Positions 30,428 through 39,581 of a stretch of DNA of 64,000 bases are shown piece after piece (position 1 is the first letter of the stretch; the number at the start of each line of letters is the position of its first letter). The position numbers and the translations under genes were made by a program. Below the pieces are notes generated by a model. That model saw only the letters and a program-made list of their open reading frames with translations, did no database searches and was not told where the DNA came from. Source of the DNA: Tritrichomonas musculus (Eukaryota > Parabasalia > Tritrichomonadida > Tritrichomonadidae); NCBI GenBank assembly GCA_039105265.1, contig JAPFFF010000010.1:5146001-5210000 (forward strand), written 5' to 3'.

Positions 30428-30956
30428 AGTAGTATATGTATGTCCCGAATGGCGGGTCGAATAATTTTTCCAGGTCTCCCAATACCAGGAACCAAGCTCA
30501 AAACCTCATTTTAAAAATTAACGAAAAAATTATCCACAGGGTTTAAATTTTAATTAGCCTCCATAATCTGTTGTAGAACAAGGCCTGTCATAAAGCGCTA
30601 AACACTCATTTTAAAATTTATTTCATAAAGGGTCCCAACGAAAAGTGCGAAACGAAGTTCTGCGGTAATAAATTAATACATAATTTTATAAATTAATTTA
30701 GACAATCGAATTAGCAAATCTGTTAATAAATCGATTCGGACCCGAAGGGTCCTTAGGGCAACTTTGTTGCCCGTTCTAACATTAATTAGCAAATCTGTTA
30801 GAAAATCGATTATACAAGCCAATTAGCAAATCGATTATACAAACCAATTAACAATCGAATTACCAAACGAATTAACAAATCTAATTAGCAAATCGATTAA
30901 CAAACGAATTAATAAAATTATTAATAAAATTATGTTTAAAAAGCGATTTGTAAAAC
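30428..30956 (+). repeat. Left terminal inverted repeat
   Basis: About 529 bp, the inverse of 34902-35431. The inner half (about 30700-30930) is built from short iterated words such as AATTAGCAAATC, AATCGATT and AACGAATTAAC. It contains two adjacent triloop hairpins, GGACCC-GAA-GGGTCC (30738-30752) and GGGCAAC-TTT-GTTGCCC (30756-30772). Iterons and hairpins near ends could serve replication or transposase binding; that is inference. Confidence 0.9.
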
Positions 30957-30976
30957 TCTAAAAAAAAGAAAGTTGT

Positions 30977-31432
30977 TTACAATAATTTCTTTACAGTATC
31001 CATTAGTGCATTTATATAGTCTAACATATCTCGATTATTTGCTTCTTTATTAATTTGGTCTATTCGATATTGCGGTATACGTTCTATATTTCTGTTTAGA
31101 ATCGATGTTAGAACACGAATACAGTCCGATAAACATTTATTAACATCCTCTTTATCGTAAGATTTATAAGATTTATTAAATTGCAGACTTATTTCCTTCT
31201 CTTTTTGTTCGCGTTCCACTTTCTTTCTTGCATTGTATTTTCGCATATAAGCGTTCCAATTAGCTCTTCTTTTTTGGGACATATTTGTTCTATAAGCACC
31301 AATTTTGTTAAGTGCATCTCGAAATTCTTCTTCTGTAATATTGTTTTGTAAATTTTTGTTATTTAATTCTTCCTCCGTTTGTTGTTCCATTTGGTCTTCC
31401 ATCTTATCCATTTGGTCTTCCATCTTATCCAT
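30977..31432 (-). CDS. Element ORF3, 151-aa basic/coiled protein
   Basis: Started at the ATG at 31432 (the frame extends upstream through GTG). It begins with a tandem MDKMEDQMDKMEDQM heptad-like stretch. There is a strongly basic helix, SQKRRANWNAYMRKYNARKK (about residues 53-72), and a helical C-terminal half. No known family. The basic helix could bind nucleic acid. It ends 20 bases inside the left TIR boundary and lies 34 bases downstream of the preceding ORF, so the three element genes could be one transcription unit. Confidence 0.7.
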   Translation of the reverse strand: MDKMEDQMDKMEDQMEQQTEEELNNKNLQNNITEEEFRDALNKIGAYRTNMSQKRRANWNAYMRKYNARKKVEREQKEKEISLQFNKSYKSYDKEDVNKCLSDCIRVLTSILNRNIERIPQYRIDQINKEANNRDMLDYINALMDTVKKLL

Positions 31433-31466
31433 TTGGTTATAAAAAAACACTTATATAATAACTTAT

Positions 31467-31886
31467 TTAAGAATAATATTGTGCATCTAGCTTGCAAATT
31501 TGTTTACAAATGTTGTACAGTCTTTCTTCTAAATCTTGTGTGCAAACTTTTCTTTTAAAATTCTCTTTTAAAACAAGTACCTGCTCCATTATCTCTTTAG
31601 GTAGATTACACTCGATAAGCTTATTAATTTGTTTCTCCAATATGTTTCGAAACATATTTTCTACACAATCTTGCCATAAATCGTTATCCACTTGTTCTAA
31701 TATTAATTTGGAAGACTCTTCTCTTTCGATTTCCAATAAGACATTAATTATCGGATTATCTGGTAGAAATATTAATTCTGGGATTTCTTTTGGAGAATTA
31801 TTGTCTGTATATTCGCCGTCTACGTGGTCCGAATAATTATAAGAATCGCTTTCTGCTCCGCCGACTGCGTCGAAATAGCTTTCCAT
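31467..31886 (-). CDS. Element ORF2, 139-aa acidic helical protein
   Basis: Started at the ATG at 31886; the upstream frame begins with TTG. The first 50 residues are acidic and Ser/Asp/Tyr-rich (AESDSYNYSDHVDG). The rest is predicted helical, with three cysteines (CNLPKE, KVCTQD, YNICKQICK). I recognise no family, membrane segment or catalytic motif. Position between ORF1 and ORF3 on the same strand makes it part of the element's gene set. Confidence 0.65.
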   Translation of the reverse strand: MESYFDAVGGAESDSYNYSDHVDGEYTDNNSPKEIPELIFLPDNPIINVLLEIEREESSKLILEQVDNDLWQDCVENMFRNILEKQINKLIECNLPKEIMEQVLVLKENFKRKVCTQDLEERLYNICKQICKLDAQYYS

Positions 31887-31949
31887 ATCGATATTTGGGA
31901 ACAAAAAAATGCATAATGTAATGGTTTATGTAATAAACGTGTTATACAC

Positions 31950-32310
31950 TTATTTGCGTTAATTTATGCCGAAACAAGATGTCGACATTAATATTCCATC
32001 TGTTTCGGCTTCGCCGGCGTTGCCGAAAGATGGCTTGTAATAGATTGTCTTATATTTACCAAGATATCCTTTTGGAAATGTTTTTTTAGAACAATTGTCT
32101 TGTTTTGTTTCGGCACCAAGTGCCTCAGCCAAACTTTGTTTGGTTTTGTAAAGTAGTATTACACCAGTCTCTTTAGTATAACAAGCGATAACATCTCGAT
32201 TTATAAAATCGATTACAACAATACCAAATTGCTCGTATTTAGTGTATCTTGTGTATTAGCAGATATCGTCCATGTGCTCCAAATTATATTTACAAACGTT
32301 CCCCATTAAT
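31950..32310 (-). other. Coding-like stretch inside the element, unresolved
   Basis: Between ORF1 and ORF2 the minus strand holds roughly 100 codons of protein-like sequence without an intact frame from an ATG. It contains further short GC-rich hairpins: GGC-TTC-GCC and GGC-GTT-GCC near 32007-32024, GGCAC-CAA-GTGCC (32112-32124) and CCAAAC-TTT-GTTTGG (32129-32143). I leave its status open. Confidence 0.4.
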
Positions 32311-32365
32311 TACATATAAAAAAATATCTTTTTCTTTAAAATTAATTATCGAAAATTAATTCTAA

Positions 32366-34927
32366 TTAAGCTCCTTTAAACGAAATACATTTCCGTTTGG
32401 AAACAGGATGTGTCTTAACTATACCAGCTACAACAGAGAATATATTCTCTTTCCCAACGATAATATCGTCTAGAAACTTGTTACTCTTAGCAGATATAAT
32501 ATCCTCCTTACCCCTTATTTTAAATTCTATGAGATTACTATTGCGATAAGAGAATGTATTAAATACTTCGATAACATCTCCTTCCTTAACAAGATTGTCT
32601 ATTTTATCCGATTTAGTGTTAATATATGTGTGTTTTAATAGAAATTCGTTTTCTGGTAATTCCTCCATTAATATTCTCTTTATCGTAATTTCTGTTAATT
32701 CGGAGTGTACAAATGCTTCTCCACTTGTTTCTTTACAATCTACAACATTAATTAGAGCGCATTTGTTTCGACTCTTGTTGTAATAGAAGCCATCCTTCTC
32801 GATTTCCATAATTGGCCTCCCGAAAGCAGAACCATACATATTATAATTTAATATTTGCCACATTTCTTTATGTAAATTTGTGTAATCCAGTATACTCTTA
32901 ACGCCCCAATATACATCTAATGGGGATTCTGTTGTAATCGATGTTTGGGTGCTGGTTGCAATAAGTACTGTATTCCCATACTTAGTTGTAATAAATTTAA
33001 TAGCATAGATGTACAAATGGGTCTTGTCTGGTAATTCTATTAACTTCTTCTTATTAGAATGTGGTATATCGAACGAATTGGTAATATGGTTTAGAAGTTT
33101 AGCTTCCTTCTCTTTCGTTGCCAATAGTTCTTCTCGTTTGCGTATTAGTTCCAGTTGTTCTTGCGCAGCAGATTCTTTAGTTTTATTATTTTCTTTGTTT
33201 AGAGTTTCGATTAGGTCTTTATTAGATTCGATAAATAGTTTCTCCGATTGTTCTTCTTTATATTTTTTTGCAATCGTTGTTACTTTATCGTTTGGAAACT
33301 CTAATGGAATGTTATCGATTTCTCGTAAGATTATAGGAACGTGCCCTGTAATAAGTTTACCAATACATTTGGAACGTTGTGTTCGGAGACGAACGATTGG
33401 AGAATCTACTAAACCCGTAGATTCTGGATTAACGTTTAAAGATTTCTTTGGAAAGAAGTATTTAGAGCCAGTTGTAAGATAAGTTTCTAATTCTTCCATT
33501 ACAAATCGTTTATCGACATTATTTATTAATTTCTTCTCCAGAGTTGTTTGTTGGATTAATAGATTATCGAAACTTCTTCTAATAGATAGAACAATAATCG
33601 GAGTGTTAAACGAATATAGTTTAATTAGATTGCTAATCTTGTTTGTCGAGATGTCTTTAATAAAGAATCCATTAATTTTTTTGGTGCATTTGTTTATCGA
33701 ATAGGAGAACAAACCAAGATTGTTATCTAAATCCAGAATTAATAAATTATATTTAATGGCGGATTGTATTAACTTCCATTGTTTTGGAATACTATTGTAA
33801 TACAACAAATTGGGTGGAATTAAGTTTGTAAGGAAATCGAGATGTTTATTTATATAATCTTGCGTTACAGCACAATTTTGGATATAGAATGTTATCTCCA
33901 AACGTAATAAACCTGTTTCGACACATTTAGAGATACTTTGTTTTAATATTTGTTCTGGGTTATCTATCCAGTCCGAATAATGGTTTCCAACCTTACCTCT
34001 AACAGAAGGAGATTCGATAGACTGTACAAATTTGTTGTAGAATTTATATCGAACAGTTCCAAAAGTAGATTTCGAAATAAATGTTAAACAATTCTTTCCA
34101 ACAAAGCAATCGTTAGATAATATTGTACATGTATCTTGTAAATTTATGTCTTCTATTTCTTCTGGAAAGTCTCCTTGCATGCGGAAATTAGGTTGTTTTA
34201 ACAAATAATGTATAACAGATTCTTTATTAATAACTCCGTGGAAATCTTGTGTAAAATCGATATCGTGTATAAATATTCCTTCTTTGTTTAGAACATCGAT
34301 AACAGTTGCATTAGTAATTAGATTGTAAATTAATTCGATATCGATATCGGGCAGAGAGACCTTAATATATTGTCGAATCGTATTGTTTTCGTGTGCTGGA
34401 CGAGTTGGCTTTATATGTGTTTTGTTAATCTGGATTCCCAATGTATTAAAGATTCGTTTAATTTTCTCTGTATTTTCGGCAAGGAATGGTGCAATTTCTT
34501 TAAGAAGTTTGTTTATCCAAGTATCGGAATCTGTGTTATCTGTTGTTTCTGTATTATTGTTATCTGCTTTGTTTACATATTCTTGCAATACCTTATTGTT
34601 GTTAATTGTTTCTTTAGGTAATTCGAAATATAAGATAATATTATCGCAGAAGCGTTTGGATAGAGGTTTAAATGTATTATTATTTGTGCCACCATATGTA
34701 AAATCGATGTTGGAAGTATCGCAAGAGTTAACTTGGACATTAATGTTGTAAAGTAAGGTTTCTGGTTTGGTTTTGGATTTAACAGAGAAGTAATTAATTG
34801 GAAGCGTAATTGTTGGCTTAGATTCTTTAAATCGATAATCGAATTCTTTAATTCCGCAGTTTTCGTTTTGCATGGATTTCGTTTGGATAAAAATGCGAAA
34901 TCGTTTTACAAATCGCTTTTTAAACAT
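32366..34927 (-). CDS. Element ORF1, 853-aa putative replication/mobility protein
   Basis: The main protein of the element. Its first nine codons lie inside the right TIR, so transcription should start within the repeat. Around residues 225-365 the order HDIDFTQDFHG, then KFYNKFVQ, then GLLRLEITFY recalls the h(D/T)h.hD ... K.Y.K ... R.E pattern of gpII/rolling-circle-type replication proteins. I see no HUH pair, and the link is tentative. About residues 575-640 form a coiled coil (KEEQSEK to ATKEKEAK). The C-terminal 200 residues look beta-rich. I find no Walker, DDE, PolB or integrase motif. A similar lineage-specific protein seems to exist in other eukaryotic genomes, from memory only. Confidence 0.75.
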   Translation of the reverse strand: MFKKRFVKRFRIFIQTKSMQNENCGIKEFDYRFKESKPTITLPINYFSVKSKTKPETLLYNINVQVNSCDTSNIDFTYGGTNNNTFKPLSKRFCDNIILYFELPKETINNNKVLQEYVNKADNNNTETTDNTDSDTWINKLLKEIAPFLAENTEKIKRIFNTLGIQINKTHIKPTRPAHENNTIRQYIKVSLPDIDIELIYNLITNATVIDVLNKEGIFIHDIDFTQDFHGVINKESVIHYLLKQPNFRMQGDFPEEIEDINLQDTCTILSNDCFVGKNCLTFISKSTFGTVRYKFYNKFVQSIESPSVRGKVGNHYSDWIDNPEQILKQSISKCVETGLLRLEITFYIQNCAVTQDYINKHLDFLTNLIPPNLLYYNSIPKQWKLIQSAIKYNLLILDLDNNLGLFSYSINKCTKKINGFFIKDISTNKISNLIKLYSFNTPIIVLSIRRSFDNLLIQQTTLEKKLINNVDKRFVMEELETYLTTGSKYFFPKKSLNVNPESTGLVDSPIVRLRTQRSKCIGKLITGHVPIILREIDNIPLEFPNDKVTTIAKKYKEEQSEKLFIESNKDLIETLNKENNKTKESAAQEQLELIRKREELLATKEKEAKLLNHITNSFDIPHSNKKKLIELPDKTHLYIYAIKFITTKYGNTVLIATSTQTSITTESPLDVYWGVKSILDYTNLHKEMWQILNYNMYGSAFGRPIMEIEKDGFYYNKSRNKCALINVVDCKETSGEAFVHSELTEITIKRILMEELPENEFLLKHTYINTKSDKIDNLVKEGDVIEVFNTFSYRNSNLIEFKIRGKEDIISAKSNKFLDDIIVGKENIFSVVAGIVKTHPVSKRKCISFKGA

Positions 34928-35431
34928 AATTTTATTAATAATTTTATTAATTCGTTTGTTAATCGATTTGCTAATTAGATTTGTTAATTCGTTTGGTAAT
35001 TCGATTGTTAATTGGTTTGTATAATCGATTTGCTAATTGGCTTGTATAATCGATTTTCTAACAGATTTGCTAATTAATGTTAGAACGGGCAACAAAGTTG
35101 CCCTAAGGACTCTTCGGGTCCGAATCGATTTATTAACAGATTTGCTAATTCGATTGTCTAAATTAATTTATAAAATTATGTATTAATTTATTACCGCAGA
35201 ACTTCGTTTCGCACTTTTCGTTGGGACCCTTTATGAAATAAATTTTAAAATGAGTGTTTAGCGCTTTATGACAGGCCTTGTTCTACAACAGATTATGGAG
35301 GCTAATTAAAATTTAAACCCTGTGGATAATTTTTTCGTTAATTTTTAAAATGAGGTTTTGAGCTTGGTTCCTGGTATTGGGAGACCTGGAAAAATTATTC
35401 GACCCGCCATTCGGGACATACATATACTACT
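34902..35431 (-). repeat. Right terminal inverted repeat
   Basis: About 530 bp, nearly identical to the left TIR in inverse. It contains the start codon of ORF1 and probably its promoter. The same paired triloop hairpins are present; one differs by one base from the left copy. Confidence 0.9.
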
Positions 35432-35437
35432 AACCTT

Positions 35438-36379
35438 ACCCTGTTGAAGACAAGTCAAGGTAATAACTTGAGAGGTTTAGTTGATTAGAATCAGCTATTT
35501 GGATAAAAAATAGGGCACCATAATCAACAACTACATCTCAAAGATTATTATATCATAATCAAGCACTACATCTCAGAGATTGTAAGCACTTGCATGTGAA
35601 TGTTGAAGTTGGTCACTGAAATAAAGCGCTGATCAGCAATCAGCAAAACGTTTGACTAAAACACATCAGACGCTTACCGCATTTACAGAAATTCAGGTAT
35701 CCCACTTGGATATATAGGTTTTACTTCAAAAAGGCATCTCTTTACAACCTCTTTTTTGAATCACTTAAGGAGTGGAATAGAAAAAAATCAAATACACGCT
35801 TTTCTTTTTATACAAATTTGCAAAAAAATGTCTCACTACATTCTATGAGAGCAATTCTAATTCCCAAAAGAACCGATTCATTAAAAACAATGCGATAAGC
35901 AATAGAAATAAGTTTTCATTCCTTTAAACTAAGTGTCTAATTCAATTCAATTGCATTTGCAAAGCATGAAAAAAGACTAGAGAAATATTATACATATAGT
36001 TTTTAAAGTATCAAATAAAGTTTTCTCTTTTGTTTGTTCAAAGTTCATTTCTTTTTTCATATATACAATTTTTATATTTCCTGGAAAGTATTCTAAAATT
36101 TCCTTTTAGGTCATCATCTTTAGATAACAATGCTTTAATTCTTCTGTTTGTGTCACTCTGAAATTGTGTTAAAAAAGCTCCAATAAAGCTGTGACATAAA
36201 TAAAATGAATTGGTATGTATGATCTGTGATCTGTGTATAAGCTTCACTATTTAATTGTATTTGGATAGTATTCTAGTAATATAGCAAAATGATTTGGTAA
36301 TATCTTGATTGTAATGTATATGCATTACTTTGTTCTGAAGATTCACTCTTTGGAAATGTCTGTTTGGATTAACGTTTAG
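35438..36379. other. Spacer beside the TIR element
   Basis: About 940 bases with no gene. A degenerate tandem pair of about 37 bases (ATAATCAA..ACTACATCTCA) lies at about 35520-35590. The short frame near 36040-36250 looks like chance or decayed coding. Confidence 0.45.
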
Positions 36380-37160
36380 GTTTGGTCTCCGATTTCATTA
36401 CATCGTTATGTTTAGTAAAAGGTTTCTCATTATATGCTATCTCTTCATTAATTTCATGAATATTAAGCTTTCATGAATTTGGATTACGACTTAACAATGT
36501 ATCAAACGTCTTATAGTCTTTTGATTGGGCAAATCGAGCCAGTTCATACTTCAAACTGTCCTTGTCATTCATTGTGAAGAGTTATGTTTATGCTGTCATA
36601 TAAGGACAAGAAAAATTCAAAGTAATCACATCGTCGATTCACTTCTTCACTAATTTATATTCATGACCTCTCTTACCATTAATTCTGTTATAGAGCTTCA
36701 TATCCATCTTATATTGACTTAACATCTATTCCATAATGGTTGTACAACTCTCTTTTATTGGAAAATTCTATATCTATAGTAGGTTTATCATCATTAACGA
36801 TCTGATTATTAGTGGATTCATCATCAACAACATATTTGCCTAATCTCACACAATCAAACATATATAATGTTTTACTCATATCTTTCCATGCTCCATCATG
36901 TAGTTCATATTCTAACGGCTTACCGTTCTTATCGAAGTAACCTTAACACTTCAAGGTGTATACTCTTTAAGGAAACTCATCAAATATCTGCAATTGGATA
37001 TAGGTTAGATCTTGTACTTCAGGAGTTGTAGTTTCTTTCAAAGCTGGTTGTTCTTTCAATGGATCATCATCATCACTAAAGTCATTTACAGACATGTCTT
37101 CACGCCCATCTTCTTCTTATACCTGATCGTATAATATGGTGTTCAACGTCATTGGTTTGA
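36380..37160 (-). pseudogene. Decayed coding stretch of unknown family
   Basis: The minus strand shows protein-like composition over about 780 bases, including acidic DFSDDDDPLKEQPALKE-like sequence and RINGKRGHEYKLVKK. It is broken in several places. I do not recognise the family; a remnant of a larger mobile element of Polinton type or a decayed host gene are both possible. A short plus-strand protein-like piece at about 37357-37434 (KKRRHATVEG) lies divergently beside it. Confidence 0.4.
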
Positions 37161-37464
37161 TTTAAAGAAAAAATCATTTAATTCACATATAAAATTCAAT
37201 CTTATTCCATTAATCTCACTAAGGAATTATTTGTTTCCAATTCGCGCTAATTTAATCTATCTTAATAGATTTTTACATATTATCGTTATAATTATTCATT
37301 TATAGTCATACATTTATATGGTTGTACCACATTTGGTACCAAAATAAATACAATTATGGCTGATTTTGAAAGGATTTCATCAAATAAAAAACGTCGTCAC
37401 GCCACTGTGGAGGGTATATATACTCTAATTTAGTCGAAGATGACCAAAATGTTAATTTTAAGTA

Positions 37465-39091
37465 TAGGGAGGTGAAAAAGTTCATATAATTGCTTATAAC
37501 TTTTTATGTATTTGATAAAATACAATTTTTAGCATATGTATAAATAATATAATCTTTGTTCTATACTTTTAATATTTAAATTATTAACTTTGGTTTATAT
37601 TTTATATAAAAAAAATAAATGGGGAAATGTACGTTTAAATTTTTTTAAAAAAATGAATGTTGAATTTAGTGCTAAAATACATTTCTGCTGGCTAGAAAAA
37701 TTAAGTCCAAAAGAAACTTTTCAAAAAATGAGAGATACATATGTCCCAACATCTCCAGAAGAAAGTACCATATACAAATGGTTTGAAGAATTTGACAAAG
37801 GTCGAGAAAGTATATTTGATTTACCCTGATGTGGAAGGCCAGAACTTTTTGAAAAAGTGAGTGATATGAAAAAAGTGATCGATAAATTTCATTTTACATC
37901 ATGCAGATATATTGCTCATATAGTAAGCATTGATAAAAAGACTGTGAAAAGGATTTTAATGGAAGATCTACAAATGAAAAAAGTGCTTTTTAGATGGATT
38001 CCAAAAGATTTATCACAAGATCTAAAAATGCAAGAATGGAAGGATCTAAACAACTTTTATCACTTTTTCAATCATATTCATTGGCTCAAAGAATGAAGGT
38101 TATTATAGCGGATGAATTTTGGTTTTTTTTATTATACTTTAGACGGAATGTGGAGATACTGGGGAATTCGACCAACAAAACCAATTCATAAAATTGGGGA
38201 TGAAAAAGTGATGATTTTCACTGCATTTTCAATTAAAGGATTGGTTTTAATGGATGTATTACCTAAAAATACATCTTTTACAGCTGAATACTTTACAAAC
38301 AACATCTTAGCACAATTTGAAAGTTCTGCTAATAATATGAAAGGAGTTTTGCCAGGTATCAAAATTCGTTTGTATATGGAAAATGCAAAACCACATAATG
38401 AAAAATTGTCAAAAGAAAAAATGGAACAATTACTTATTGAGAGACTACCACATCCGGCCTATTCCCCAGATATAAGTCCAAATGACTTTTTTCTTAATGG
38501 ATATATAAAAAACAAGTTAAAAGGAAAAGCATTTAAATCAAGAGAAGCTTTAATAGATGCTATTGTTGAAATCATTCAAAAAATTGAAAAAAATGTCTGG
38601 ATCTCAGTATATGATGAATGGATTCGAAGACTCCAGGAAGTTATAGATAATAATGGAAAATATACTCATAAGTAAATTAAATTTAAATTAAATACTAAAT
38701 TTTACACATTATTTTTTGCAATTTTTATTTCACTTCACATTATTCTGAGAAAATATATTTTATTTTAGCCTAGAAGAGTTTATTTCTGAAATGTAAAATT
38801 GAAATATAAACAATAAGTATAACATAATATAATTGATTTATTAAAAATAAGTTTAAATAATTTTTCATGAAATTATTGATATTTTTTTTAATTTCCATTT
38901 TTATCCAAAATAATTTATATATCGGTGCTTTTAAAATCTAAAAAATTTTCATTGATTCAATTAACTGAAAACAATTATTTTAAATAATTATTTAGAAAAC
39001 ATGATAAGGCATTTATATAACTAATCATAATCAAAAAAGGTTTGGTATTGAAAGAGTTATATATCATTATATGAACTTTTTCACCACCCTA
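37465..39091 (+). mobile_element. Mariner transposon, complete ends, dead transposase
   Basis: A 1627-bp element with 26-bp terminal inverted repeats (37465-37490 and 39066-39091, one mismatch) starting TAGGG.GGTGAAAAAG. It is flanked by TA on both sides (37463-37464 and 39092-39093), the Tc1/mariner target duplication. Inside, on the plus strand, is a mariner transposase broken over three frames. It is longer than the usual 1.3 kb because of AT-rich flanks inside the TIRs. It sits within the decayed region, so it arrived in already neutral DNA or helped break it. Confidence 0.9.
37653..38675 (+). pseudogene. Mariner transposase pseudogene
   Basis: The N-terminal helix-turn-helix part (KETFQKMRDTYVPTSPEEST, WFEEFDKGRES) ends at a TGA near 37828. 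The second piece (about 37857-38096) has the ..TVKRILMEDL helix. The third (38112-38675) holds most of the catalytic domain: MENAKPHNEK and HPAYSPDISPNDFF. The last two acidic residues are 34 residues apart, the mariner D34D spacing, but the middle one is Glu in MENAKPH where mariners have DNA.PH. With a stop and at least one frame change as well, it cannot be active. Related to the mariner family known from Trichomonas vaginalis. Confidence 0.88.
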
Positions 39092-39093
39092 TA

Positions 39094-39581
39094 GCATGAA
39101 TGAATTAGGGCTAAAGAACGAACGAAGGGCACAAGATAAACAGTATTTGTAGCACTGCCTAGCATTACTACTATCCCTGAATATTATTCGTTTTTCTTCG
39201 GATTTTTTCAGCATCTATAATAAATTTTACTATTTCCTTGATATCTCTTCATATAAAGTTCTATTATTGAAAAATTAATAGGAAATTAGTATGCTACGGC
39301 TTGAAAATCTCTTGTTTTAATTAATTTAAGTAAGTTTCTGGTTTAAATAGTTCCATTGATAGTTAATCATTCATCTTTGTTACATTTCTATGACAACCAA
39401 AAAACCTGACGATCAATTTGAGTTTTAATTTTTTTATTTTTTGAATGCTTTTAGAACTAATAATAAAAATAAAGGAATTGCTAAAACAATTTTTGATTTA
39501 TATATTTGTATATCAAGAAAAAGAGTTTGTCAGATTCAATAAATTGAGAGAAAAATTCGTTACCCTAACATATAAGTATTG
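39094..39581. other. Gene-free spacer
   Basis: About 490 bases between the mariner and the helical-repeat gene. Nothing recognised. Confidence 0.55.

Larger units (their letters stand above)
30428..35431. mobile_element. 5.0-kb long-TIR element with Polinton-type ends
   Basis: A 5004-bp element. Ends are AGTAGTATATGTATG and its inverse. It is flanked by a perfect 6-bp duplication AACCTT (30422-30427 and 35432-35437). The inverted repeats are about 530 bp (30428-30956 and 34902-35431); I find one substitution and a one-base length difference, so the insertion looks recent. A 6-bp duplication, AG...CT ends and long TIRs are hallmarks of Polinton/Maverick integration. It is far shorter than the usual 15-20 kb, and I recognise no capsid, packaging ATPase, protease, PolB or integrase. 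It carries three frames, all on the minus strand. Either it is a small relative or satellite moved by a Polinton integrase, or an undescribed family. It looks structurally whole. Confidence 0.85.

Noticed and set aside
34370-34751. Plus-strand Cys-rich frames inside the element
   Set aside because: They are antisense to the 853-residue frame and have no family support.
32366-34927. HUH endonuclease (Helitron/Replitron type)
   Set aside because: No H-x-H pair in a suitable place and the element has long TIRs and a 6-bp duplication, unlike Helitrons.
35520-35590. Short tandem repeat as a mobile-element end
   Set aside because: Only two degenerate copies and no inverted partner or target duplication.
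36038-36247. 69-aa minus-strand ORF
   Set aside because: No recognisable features; lies in decayed sequence and is within chance length.
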